A stretch of DNA of 12,549 bases from Klebsiella pneumoniae. Lineage in GTDB: Bacteria; Pseudomonadota; Gammaproteobacteria; Ga0077536. Both the position numbers and the translations under genes were made by a program. Within the stretch, counting starts at the first letter, position 1, and every line of letters begins with the position of its first letter. The notes below the pieces were generated by a model. That model was given only the letters and a program-made list of their open reading frames with translations, searched no databases and was not told the origin of the DNA. Below are positions 6,502 to 12,549 of this stretch, piece after piece. Location of the stretch: positions 1 through 12,549 of the forward strand of contig CAMCBY010000060.1 in assembly GCA_945873015.1 (NCBI GenBank), given 5' to 3'.

Positions 6502-7200
6502 CTACAGTACCGCACCAGACTGAACCACCACCATCCCGTCGGCGTTGACCACGCCTTCGACGACCCTTTTGGAGTTCAGATTGCGGACTGAGACGCGCTC
6601 ACCAAGCCCGCCATCCTTCAGTGCCTGACCTCGGACCCGCACACTTATGGCCGAGCCGACACTGGCGATGGTGACTTCGTCGCCACGTTTAACCAGGCGT
6701 GGCAACATCACATTGGCCGCGCCCAGAATCTGGTCCGGGCCGATGGCCCGCGTTGCGACCCGGCCGACCGCAGTCGTCGCGTCGCTCAAATAATCAAGGC
6801 GCGTGCTATTGATTCGACGACGCGCGAGCACCACATCATCGCTGCCGATCACGGCGCCGCGCAGCAGGCCGCGGGTCGAGACCACAACTTCAGCAAAACG
6901 CGCAACATCGACCGTGACATAGATGGACCACGGGCGGTCGCCTTCGCAGCGCACCTCGACGGCATTGCGTCCGCCGCCGTGGGCTTCGCGACTGAAGCGC
7001 ATCTTGAGCGGGTTAGCGCAGGCCGCAAGGCGCAGGCGCGGGTCGAGACGGCCGAGCGTGAACTCGCTGTCGCCGGCATCTTGCAGCGACTCGCCGACAA
7101 AATCCTTCACCGCACTGTCGATGGCGGCCAGCGATTGCAGGGCCTCGGCGTTGACGCCGGTGCTCAGACTTAACAGCACACACAGCAGCAGTTTGTTCAT
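6502..7200 (-). CDS. flgA: FlgA, periplasmic chaperone for flagellar P-ring assembly
   Basis: The 232-residue precursor has a signal peptide (MNKLLLCVLLSLSTGVNA, probable cleavage after A18), so it is exported by Sec. The body matches FlgA: two cysteines likely to form a disulfide (C61, C85), a SAF-like domain around 105-165 (RGLLRGAVIGSDDVVLARR) and a C-terminal beta region ending in VVNADGMVVVQSG. FlgA helps FlgI polymerise into the P ring. ATG 7200 was chosen over the in-frame GTG at 7206 because it starts the signal peptide directly and has GAG at normal spacing. The gene has a sigma-54 promoter at 7270-7285 and is divergent from cheV. flgM follows 136 bp downstream. Confidence 0.9.
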   Translation of the reverse strand: MNKLLLCVLLSLSTGVNAEALQSLAAIDSAVKDFVGESLQDAGDSEFTLGRLDPRLRLAACANPLKMRFSREAHGGGRNAVEVRCEGDRPWSIYVTVDVARFAEVVVSTRGLLRGAVIGSDDVVLARRRINSTRLDYLSDATTAVGRVATRAIGPDQILGAANVMLPRLVKRGDEVTIASVGSAISVRVRGQALKDGGLGERVSVRNLNSKRVVEGVVNADGMVVVQSGAVL

Positions 7201-7269
7201 AATCACTCGTGATTGCCGGGGGTGGCGCCCGTCAGGCCGCGCACCGATGTTCAGAATTGCCGGAAACTA

Positions 7270-7285
7270 TGCAAGCGCCGTGCCG
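7270..7285 (-). promoter_or_regulatory. Sigma-54 (RpoN) promoter for flgA
   Basis: The minus strand reads CGGCACGGCGCTTGCA, one base from the consensus TGGCAC-N5-TTGCA. GG (7284-7283) and GC (7272-7271) are exactly 10 nt apart, as required. The predicted start is near 7259, leaving a leader of about 58 nt. In pseudomonads such promoters are driven by the activator FleQ or the FleR tier. Confidence 0.75.
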
Positions 7286-7318
7286 TTAATCCTTCAAGTG
7301 TTCGGGCGCGCCACGAAC

Positions 7319-7345
7319 TAAAGCGCGCGGTGCTTACGCCGATAC
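7319..7345 (+). promoter_or_regulatory. Sigma-28 (FliA) promoter for cheV
   Basis: The plus strand reads TAAAGCGC, 11 nt, then GCCGATAC, against the consensus TAAAGTTT-N11-GCCGATAA. Spacing is perfect; the -10 has one mismatch and the -35 core TAAAG is intact. The predicted start is near 7352, about 30 nt before the cheV ATG. This puts cheV in the late, FlgM-controlled flagellar/chemotaxis class. Confidence 0.75.
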
Positions 7346-7380
7346 CGCCCATAACCGTTAATTGCGCGCGAGGATGCGAC

Positions 7381-8298
7381 ATGTCTAGTGTGATGGAGGG
7401 CGTGGATCGTTTGACCCGAATTGCGGGCCAGAATCGCGTCGAACTGCTGCTGTTTCAACTCGGGCCGGCGCAAACTTTCGGCATCAATGTATTCAAGGTG
7501 CGCGAAGTCCTCAAATGCCCGCCCTTGCGGCGAGTACCGCAGTCCAACCCGCATGTATGCGGAGTGATGCATACCCGTGGCCAGACCGTCACGGTCATCG
7601 ATCTGGCATCGGTGCTGGGCATGCCGCCGCTGGCCGGTCAGAACGACGAATTTGTCGTCATCACCGAATACAACGGCCGCGTGCAGGGTTATCTGGTGGC
7701 CAAAGTCGAACGTATCGTCAATCTGCGCTGGGACGAAATTCATCCGCCACCGCGCGGTATCGGCAACAGCAACTACCTGACCGCGGTGGTGACGGTCGAC
7801 AATCGTTTGATTGAGATCCTCGATGTCGAGCGTGTGTTGGCAGAGATAGTCGGCGTCGATGACACCGTGTCGGCACGTTTGTGCGAGGAGGGCGCGGTGA
7901 CGGCACGTCCTCACCATGTGTTTGTCGCTGATGACTCGATGGTGGCGCGCAAGCAGATCACCAAAGTGCTCGATCAGATTGGCTTCACCTACGATGTGGC
8001 CGAGAACGGTCGGCTTGCGTGGGCCGCGCTCAAGGCGGTCGCCGCCGAGCAGCCGATACTTGGCAAGTACGGCATGGTGATCTCCGACATCGAAATGCCG
8101 GAGATGGACGGTTACACCCTGACCAAGATGATCAAGTCCGACCCGGAACTCAAGCAGCTCTACGTGTGCCTGCACACCTCGTTGTCGGGCAGCTTCAATC
8201 AGTCCATGGCCGAGAGTGTCGGCGCCGACCGACTGGTGCCCAAATTCGTTGCGGACGATCTTGCGACTGTGGTGCGTGAGGTGGTGCTGGGCGAGTGA
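7381..8298 (+). CDS. cheV: CheV, CheW-receiver chemotaxis coupling protein
   Basis: The 305-residue protein has an N-terminal CheW domain (about 15-165, with QTFGINVFKVREVL and VTVIDLASVLG) and a C-terminal receiver domain (about 178-305). Receiver residues present are D184/D185 (acidic pocket), D236 in SDIEMPEMDG as the phospho-acceptor, T266 and K288. CheV couples chemoreceptors to CheA; phosphorylation of its receiver tunes adaptation. ATG 7381 was chosen because GAGG stands 7 nt upstream and the CheW domain begins soon after; the longer frame from 7213 crosses the promoter region. A sigma-28 promoter precedes it. In Pseudomonas it is followed by cheR; here none follows. Confidence 0.93.
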   Translation: MSSVMEGVDRLTRIAGQNRVELLLFQLGPAQTFGINVFKVREVLKCPPLRRVPQSNPHVCGVMHTRGQTVTVIDLASVLGMPPLAGQNDEFVVITEYNGRVQGYLVAKVERIVNLRWDEIHPPPRGIGNSNYLTAVVTVDNRLIEILDVERVLAEIVGVDDTVSARLCEEGAVTARPHHVFVADDSMVARKQITKVLDQIGFTYDVAENGRLAWAALKAVAAEQPILGKYGMVISDIEMPEMDGYTLTKMIKSDPELKQLYVCLHTSLSGSFNQSMAESVGADRLVPKFVADDLATVVREVVLGE

Positions 8299-8308
8299 GT
8301 TTTCCCCC

Positions 8309-8394
8309 GTAGCTGCGAATTCATTCGCACATTTGAGCGCAACGCAGGTCCTCCGCCGTCGGGCCATCTAATGTGCGAATGAATTCGCACCTGC
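8309..8394. repeat. Inverted pair of REP-like palindromic elements
   Basis: Two 24-bp copies in opposite orientation (8309-8332 and 8371-8394) differ at only two positions and are separated by 38 bp. Each contains a palindromic core: TGCGAATTCATTCGCA in copy one and GTGCGAATGAATTCGCAC in copy two. The pair could also fold into one long hairpin. The GCGAATTCATTCGC-type core and inverted-doublet layout resemble REP/BIME elements of gammaproteobacteria. It sits 10 bp after the cheV stop and may act as its transcript end. Confidence 0.75.
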
Positions 8395-8429
8395 AACGGC
8401 GGCAAACCTGCCACTCCCCGCGACCCGAT

Positions 8430-8472
8430 TGCCGCTTCCTGCGGCAGGCCCTTGCCGCCGCAAGCGCGGCAA
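8430..8472. repeat. Two tandem GC-rich hairpins
   Basis: Stem one is TGCCGC/GCGGCA (8430-8435 and 8441-8446, loop TTCCT). Stem two is TTGCCGC/GCGGCAA (8452-8458 and 8466-8472, loop of 7). The two share the TTGCCGC motif as a direct repeat. No T tract follows on the plus strand, so a standard intrinsic terminator is unlikely. They may be part of the adjacent REP-like cluster. Confidence 0.5.
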
Positions 8473-8522
8473 TGACTCTCCCGAATCGCTGCAAGCCGCG
8501 CCAACACTGAGTTTCCGATTGT

Positions 8523-8538
8523 TGGCACGCTCTTCGCA
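8523..8538 (+). promoter_or_regulatory. Sigma-54 (RpoN) promoter for flgB
   Basis: The plus strand reads TGGCACGCTCTTCGCA, against the consensus TGGCACG-N4-TTGCA. The -24 block is perfect, GG (8524-8525) and GC (8536-8537) are 10 nt apart, and the -12 block has one mismatch (TCGC for TTGC). The predicted start is near 8549, about 28 nt before the flgB ATG. It would drive the flgBCDE part of the operon and perhaps beyond. Confidence 0.8.
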
Positions 8539-8576
8539 TTTATGTTTGCAAACTTAACGCGAACAGAGCGAACAGC

Positions 8577-8960
8577 ATGTCCACCAGCAACGTCTTCGGC
8601 ATCCACACTCAGGCCCTGGCCCTGCGTGCGCGCCGCGCTGAGATTCTGGCGACCAACCTCGCCAATGCCGACACCCCGGGCTATCAGGCACGCGACCTCG
8701 ACTTCGCGGCGGTGCTGGCCGGACAAGGCGAGCAGGGCACGCTGGCAGTCACCAGCAGTCGCCACCTCGGTGGCGCCGATCCGGACTTCAGCTATGCGTT
8801 GCGCTATCGCGACCCGCTGCAGGCCTCCCTCGACCAGAACACCGTCGATGTGCAGGCCGAACGTGCCGCCTTCACCGACAACGCCATGCGTTACCAGGCC
8901 ACCCTGACCTTTCTGAACGGTCGTGTGCGCGGCCTCATGTCAGCGCTGCGCGGAGAATAA
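8577..8960 (+). CDS. flgB: FlgB, flagellar proximal rod protein
   Basis: The 127-residue protein has the rod-protein N-terminal signature LATNLANADTPGYQARDLDF (24-43) and a C-terminal heptad-like helix (NAMRYQATLTFLNGRVRGLM) that packs with other axial proteins. FlgB is the innermost rod subunit at the export gate. The length is typical. It is the first gene after the sigma-54 promoter at 8523-8538. flgC begins 3 nt after its stop codon ends, and the GGAG for flgC lies at the end of flgB. ATG 8577 gives the expected N-terminus, although its own ribosome-binding site is weak. Confidence 0.92.
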   Translation: MSTSNVFGIHTQALALRARRAEILATNLANADTPGYQARDLDFAAVLAGQGEQGTLAVTSSRHLGGADPDFSYALRYRDPLQASLDQNTVDVQAERAAFTDNAMRYQATLTFLNGRVRGLMSALRGE

Positions 8961-8962
8961 AC

Positions 8963-9382
8963 ATGTCGCTGTTCAACATATTCAATATCGCCGGCACCGC
9001 GCTCAACGCCCAGAGCGTGCGTCTGAACACCACCGCCAGCAACATGGCGAATGCCAACAGCGCGTCGAGCAGCAGCGGTGCCACCTATCGCGCCCGTGAG
9101 CCGGTGTTCGAACCGATGCTGGCCGATGCGCTGGACCCTAACGGCGCGGCCGATGCTGGCGTCAAGGTCATGGGCATTGTCGAGAGCCAGGCGCCGCTGC
9201 GCCACGAATACCAGCCCGGCAGCCCGCTGGCCGATGCTGACGGTTATGTCTTCTTGCCGAACGTCAATATCGTCGAAGAGATGGCCAACATGATTTCCGC
9301 ATCCCGCAGCTATCAGACCAATGTTGAGGTCATGGAAGCTTCCAAACGCATGCTGCAACAGACCCTGGCCCTTGGCCAGTAA
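8963..9382 (+). CDS. flgC: FlgC, flagellar proximal rod protein
   Basis: The 139-residue protein begins MSLFNIFNIAGTALNAQSVR and contains TTASNMANANSASSSSG (23-39), the FlgC form of the axial-protein signature. Its C-terminus (VNIVEEMANMISASRSYQTN, then LQQTLALGQ) is the family's conserved helix. With FlgB, FlgF and FlgG it builds the rod through the periplasm. It is separated from flgB by 2 bp and from flgD by 12 bp, consistent with one transcript. Confidence 0.93.
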   Translation: MSLFNIFNIAGTALNAQSVRLNTTASNMANANSASSSSGATYRAREPVFEPMLADALDPNGAADAGVKVMGIVESQAPLRHEYQPGSPLADADGYVFLPNVNIVEEMANMISASRSYQTNVEVMEASKRMLQQTLALGQ

Positions 9383-9394
9383 GGCGAGTGAGTT

Positions 9395-10084
9395 ATGAGC
9401 ACGGATAAAACCACAGCGATTCTGCCTTCGGCGCTCGACCGCTATCGAACCACCGATAGCGACTCGGCAAGCGCGACCAAGAAGAGCGAACTCGATCAGC
9501 AGGCGTTTTTGAACCTGATGGTCACCCAGCTCAAGAATCAGGACCCGATGAAGCCGATGGAGAGCGCTGACTTTCTGAGTCAGATAGCGCAGTTCGGTAC
9601 CGTCAACGGCATTTCCGGTCTGCAGAAATCCCTGACCACGATGTCCACCGCACTTACTTCGAGTCAAGCCCTGCAGGCCTCGACCATGGTCGGACGCGAC
9701 GTGGTGATCCCGCGAGACACATTCAGTCTGCAGGCCGGCGGCAAAGCACCGCTCGCCGCCGTGCTGCCGAGCAATGCGACCAACGTCAATCTCACCATCA
9801 CCGACAGCACCGGCCAGACCGTGTTCCACACCAGTCTCGGCGCCAAGAACGCCGGTTCGCTGGACTACGAGTGGAACGGCATTCGCGATAACGGCCAGCC
9901 CGCTGCGAGCGGCAAGTACACGGTCAAGATCAGCGCCACCATCGACAACGTGCCAACCGCGCTGACGCCTGCCGTCACGGCCCGCGTCGACAGTGTGTCT
10001 CTCGGCCGTAATGGTCTGCCGCCGACCCTCAACGTCAATGGTTATGGCGCGGTCGATATGGCCGACGTCCTCGAAATTCAATAG
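9395..10084 (+). CDS. flgD: FlgD, hook cap/scaffold protein
   Basis: The 229-residue product contains the conserved N-terminal block LDQQAFLNLMVTQLKNQDP (29-47) followed by SADFLSQIAQFGTVNGI, the hallmark of FlgD. The C-terminal part (about 95-225) is beta-rich, with the FlgD Ig-like stretch WNGIRDNGQPAASGKYTVKI and an ending in the VDSVSLG region. FlgD caps the growing hook and is discarded when the hook is complete. The start has a GAG-type ribosome-binding site in GGCGAGTGAGTT. Confidence 0.92.
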   Translation: MSTDKTTAILPSALDRYRTTDSDSASATKKSELDQQAFLNLMVTQLKNQDPMKPMESADFLSQIAQFGTVNGISGLQKSLTTMSTALTSSQALQASTMVGRDVVIPRDTFSLQAGGKAPLAAVLPSNATNVNLTITDSTGQTVFHTSLGAKNAGSLDYEWNGIRDNGQPAASGKYTVKISATIDNVPTALTPAVTARVDSVSLGRNGLPPTLNVNGYGAVDMADVLEIQ

Positions 10085-10111
10085 CCCACACAGCAAACAT
10101 CGGAGCCCAAC

Positions 10112-11335
10112 ATGGCTTTCAATCAAGCAATCAGCGGCCTCAAGGCCGCCGAAAACGAACTCAACGTCATCGGCAACAACGTCTCGAACTCGGCGACCAC
10201 TGGCTTCAAGAAGTCGCGCGTCGAATTCTCCGACGTGTTCGCGGTGTCCAGCATCGGCGGCTCCGGTAGTAATGTCGGTCGCGGTGTCGATACCGCGCGC
10301 GTCGCCCAGCAGTTTGAGCAGGGCAGCGTGTCGTTCACCGACAATGCACTCGACCTGGCGGTCAGCGGCGAAGGCTTCTTCCAGCTCAACAACGGCGGCG
10401 AGCGGCTCTACACGCGAGACGGCGCGTTCAGCCTCGACAAAGACGGCTTCATCGTCAATTCCAAGGGTTATCAGTTGATGGCCTTTGGTGCAGACACCGT
10501 CGGCAATATCAATGGCGCGCTGGCGCCTCTGCAATTGTCGCAGGCGAATAATCCGCCCAAGGCCAGTACGGCGGTGACGTTTGGCGCGAACTTCGACGCC
10601 AATGCCACCGCACCGACCACGCCGACCTTCGATCCGCTCGATTCGACCAGTTATAACGAGACCACCGCGCTCAATGTGTTCGATTCGATGGGCGCTTCGC
10701 ATCTGCAACAGATGTATTTCGTGCGCGATACGGCCGCAGTCATTCCTAACACCTGGCAGATGCACACTTACGTCGACGGCGTCAAAGTCGGTGGTCCTGA
10801 TGCGATCGTGTTCGACAATGCCGGTCTGCTGCAGACCCCGGCTAACGGCCAGATTGCGATTCCGGCCTTTACTCCCGGCACCGGCGTGAATGCCATGAAT
10901 GTCACCACCACACTCAGCGGTTCGACCATGTTCGGTGCACCTTTTGGTGTCAACAAGCTGACCCAGGATGGTTTTACCACCGGCAGTCTGGCAGGTGTCG
11001 ACATCGATCAGCAGGGTGTGATCCTGGCGCGTTTCACCAACGGTCAATCGGCAGTGCAGGGACAGGTCAGTCTGGCCAATTTCCCCAACCCGCAAGGCCT
11101 GCGCCCGTCGGGCGGCAATAACTGGCAGGCATCGTTCGCCGCCGGTGTGGTGCTGGAAGGCAAACCCGGCACAGCGAGCCTCGGCCTGATCCAGGGCGGC
11201 GCGCTTGAAGAATCGAATGTCGATCTTTCTTCGGAACTGGTCGCGCTGATCATCGCGCAGCGTAACTTCCAGGCCAACACCGAAGTGATCAAGACCGCCG
11301 ACGCCGTCACCCAGTCGGTCATCAACATCCGTTGA
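10112..11335 (+). CDS. flgE: FlgE, flagellar hook protein
   Basis: The 407-residue product, of normal hook-protein size, begins MAFNQAISGLKAAENELNVI. It contains GNNVSNSATTGFKKSR (21-36) and the second conserved block NALDLAVSGEGFFQL (78-92). A variable, Thr/Ala-rich surface domain lies in the middle (about 140-300). The C-terminal axial helix ends ALIIAQRNFQANTEVIKTAD. FlgE polymerises into the hook under the FlgD cap. GGAG stands about 8 nt before the start. The short flgD-flgE gap (27 bp) shows no separate promoter. Confidence 0.94.
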   Translation: MAFNQAISGLKAAENELNVIGNNVSNSATTGFKKSRVEFSDVFAVSSIGGSGSNVGRGVDTARVAQQFEQGSVSFTDNALDLAVSGEGFFQLNNGGERLYTRDGAFSLDKDGFIVNSKGYQLMAFGADTVGNINGALAPLQLSQANNPPKASTAVTFGANFDANATAPTTPTFDPLDSTSYNETTALNVFDSMGASHLQQMYFVRDTAAVIPNTWQMHTYVDGVKVGGPDAIVFDNAGLLQTPANGQIAIPAFTPGTGVNAMNVTTTLSGSTMFGAPFGVNKLTQDGFTTGSLAGVDIDQQGVILARFTNGQSAVQGQVSLANFPNPQGLRPSGGNNWQASFAAGVVLEGKPGTASLGLIQGGALEESNVDLSSELVALIIAQRNFQANTEVIKTADAVTQSVINIR

Positions 11336-11369
11336 TAACAACGAGTAAGAGCAGGCACAGGCACACACC

Positions 11370-12113
11370 ATGGACCGCATGATTTATCTGGCAATGTCGG
11401 CTGCGCAGCAGATGATGAATGGCCAGGCGTTGACCACGCACAATCTTGCCAATGCCAACACGGTCGGCTTCAAGGCCGACTTCGAAGCCGCGCGCGCGAT
11501 GCCGGTCTACGGCAACGGCCTGCCATCGCGCGCCTACGCGATGATCGAACGCCCTGGTATCAATTTTGCGCCGGGCACCATCGAAACCACCGGCAATGAT
11601 CTCGATATCGCTATCAACGGTGACGGGTTTATCGCCGTGCAGGCGCCCGATGGCAGCGAAGCCTATACCCGCGCCGGTGACCTGCAGATCAACGTCAATG
11701 GTCAGTTGATGACCGGTGCCGGCAAGCCGGTGCTCGGCAATGGCGGACCGATAGCATTGCCGCCGTCGCAGAGCATCACCATTGGTGTCGATGGCACGAT
11801 TTCAATCCGGCCGGTCGGTCAGGAAGCGAACACCCTCGCGCAGGTCGATCGTATCAAGCTGGTCAACCCCGACGTGAAGCAGTTGCGCAAGGGCGCCGAT
11901 GGTCTGTTCCGGCTCGCCGATAACACCCCGGCGGCACCGGACGCCACAGTGCGCATCACGCGCGGCGCGCTCGAGCGCAGCAACGTCAACAGTGTCAACG
12001 AGATGGTGCAGCTCATCACCAACTCGCGTCAGTACGATATGGCGATCAAGGCCATGAGCACCGCCCAGCAAATAGACACGGCCGGCGCCAAGCTGCTCTC
12101 TTCGAGCAATTGA
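11370..12113 (+). CDS. flgF: FlgF, flagellar proximal rod protein
   Basis: The 247-residue product begins MDRMIYLAMSAAQQMMNGQA, the distinctive FlgF start. TTHNLANANTVGFKADFEA (22-40), NDLDIAINGDGFIAV (76-90) and a C-terminal VNEMVQLITNSRQYDMAIK helix complete the family picture. FlgF is a rod subunit between FlgC and the distal FlgG. The 34-bp gap after flgE has no recognisable promoter, and its ribosome-binding site is weak (AGCAGG/ACAGG). The flgG gene follows after 40 bp. Confidence 0.93.
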   Translation: MDRMIYLAMSAAQQMMNGQALTTHNLANANTVGFKADFEAARAMPVYGNGLPSRAYAMIERPGINFAPGTIETTGNDLDIAINGDGFIAVQAPDGSEAYTRAGDLQINVNGQLMTGAGKPVLGNGGPIALPPSQSITIGVDGTISIRPVGQEANTLAQVDRIKLVNPDVKQLRKGADGLFRLADNTPAAPDATVRITRGALERSNVNSVNEMVQLITNSRQYDMAIKAMSTAQQIDTAGAKLLSSSN

Positions 12114-12153
12114 TTCAGAACTCAACGCAACAATTTTGCGGAAGCACTAACCC

Positions 12154-12549
12154 ATGGCATCAGCACTGAACATCGCCCAGACAGGTCTTGACGCACAGCA
12201 GACCCGCTTGTCGATCATCTCGAACAACCTGGCCAACGTCGCCACCACGGGTTACAAAAAGAGCCGCCCGAATTTCGAGGATCTGCTCTACGAGACCATC
12301 GCGCAACCGGGCGCGTCGTCATCGCAGAGCACCGAGCTGCCGTCCGGCCTCATGCTCGGCACGGGTGTGCGCACGGTCTCGACGGCCAAAATTTTTACCC
12401 AGGGCACTTTGTCGCAAACGGAAAACGCACTCGACGTCGCGATTCAAGGGCGCGGTTTCCTGCAGGTGCTGTTGCCCGACGGTTCCACCGCCTATACCCG
12501 CGACGGCGGCCTGTCGATGAATTCCCAGGGCCAGATGGTGACCTCGTCG
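12154..12549 (+). CDS. flgG: FlgG, flagellar distal rod protein, 3' truncated by window edge
   Basis: The first 132 codons are present and the frame is open to the window edge. Diagnostic blocks are TGLDAQQTRLSIISNNLANV (10-29), then TGYKKSR (32-38), FEDLLYETI-QPG (41-53), ELPSGLMLGTGVRTVSTAKI (61-80) and LDVAIQGRGFLQV (94-106). These separate FlgG from FlgE and FlgF. The distal rod that FlgG forms spans the periplasm and peptidoglycan. The first residues (MASALNIAQTG) differ from the more usual MxxxLWxxKTG. GGAAG at 12140-12144 is the likely ribosome-binding site. The rest of the gene and any flgHIJKL lie outside the window. Confidence 0.93.
   Translation, partial: MASALNIAQTGLDAQQTRLSIISNNLANVATTGYKKSRPNFEDLLYETIAQPGASSSQSTELPSGLMLGTGVRTVSTAKIFTQGTLSQTENALDVAIQGRGFLQVLLPDGSTAYTRDGGLSMNSQGQMVTSS

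Larger units (their letters stand above)
8299..8576. other. 278-bp intergenic region between cheV and flgB, repeats and promoter only
   Basis: No convincing gene is present. From left to right it holds an inverted pair of REP-like palindromes (8309-8394), two tandem GC hairpins (8430-8446 and 8452-8472) and the sigma-54 promoter for flgB (8523-8538). Overlapping minus-strand frames have no ribosome-binding site or family resemblance. The cheR gene found at this place in pseudomonads is absent. Confidence 0.7.

Noticed and set aside
7318..8367. A 349-codon minus-strand frame opposite cheV
   Set aside because: His- and Arg-rich composition, and it covers the cheV promoter and coding region. 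CheV itself is unmistakable on the plus strand.
8309..8394. CRISPR-like repeat pair
   Set aside because: There are only two copies and they are in inverted orientation, so this is a REP-like doublet and not an array.
8199..8576. Possible cheR remnant or small genes after cheV
   Set aside because: None of the frames here shows methyltransferase-like sequence or a ribosome-binding site; the DNA is explained by palindromes, hairpins and a promoter.
8891..11380. An 829-codon open frame on the minus strand opposite flgC, flgD and flgE
   Set aside because: It lies entirely opposite well-supported flagellar genes, is very rich in Arg, His, Gly and Ala, and shows no family signature. Long antisense frames are expected in GC-rich genes with strong codon bias.

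Overview
The window looks like chromosomal DNA of a GC-rich, flagellated gammaproteobacterium. The flagellar order flgZ/ycgR-flgN-flgM-flgA, divergent cheV, then flgBCDEFG is the arrangement known from Pseudomonas and relatives. Sigma-54 and sigma-28 promoter sequences sit at the expected places. The genus cannot be named from this sequence.

Left part (1-4711): a gene cut by the left edge runs leftwards and shows only ten codons, with a possible twin-arginine (Tat) motif. Divergent from it is a likely operon: a 71-residue two-helix membrane protein (262-477), a double-cluster iron-sulfur CCG-domain protein (501-1661) and an FAD-linked oxidase (1658-3058, ATGA overlap with the previous gene). 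The last two resemble GlcF/GlcD-type electron-transfer dehydrogenases, but both depart from the classic family and their substrate cannot be assigned. Two hairpins and a T-rich tract end this operon. A convergent AlkK-like fatty-acyl-CoA ligase (3107-4711) follows.

Middle part (4855-8298): a minus-strand flagellar cluster comprises flgA (P-ring assembly chaperone), flgM (anti-sigma-28), flgN (FlgK/FlgL export chaperone) and a YcgR/FlgZ-type PilZ c-di-GMP brake. cheV (CheW-receiver chemotaxis adaptor) is divergent from flgA. The flgA/cheV gap holds a near-consensus sigma-54 promoter facing flgA and a near-consensus sigma-28 promoter facing cheV. A second sigma-28-like promoter precedes flgM.

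Right part (8299-12549): a 278-bp gap contains an inverted pair of REP-like palindromes, two further GC hairpins and a sigma-54 promoter. It leads into flgB, flgC, flgD, flgE, flgF and the first 132 codons of flgG, which runs off the right edge. These encode the rod, the hook cap (FlgD) and the hook. cheR, which in Pseudomonas lies between cheV and flgB, is absent here.

The window is mostly a conventional flagellar locus. The least conventional part is the membrane-peptide/Fe-S/FAD operon at 262-3058. No clear-cut new defence, mobile or RNA system was seen.
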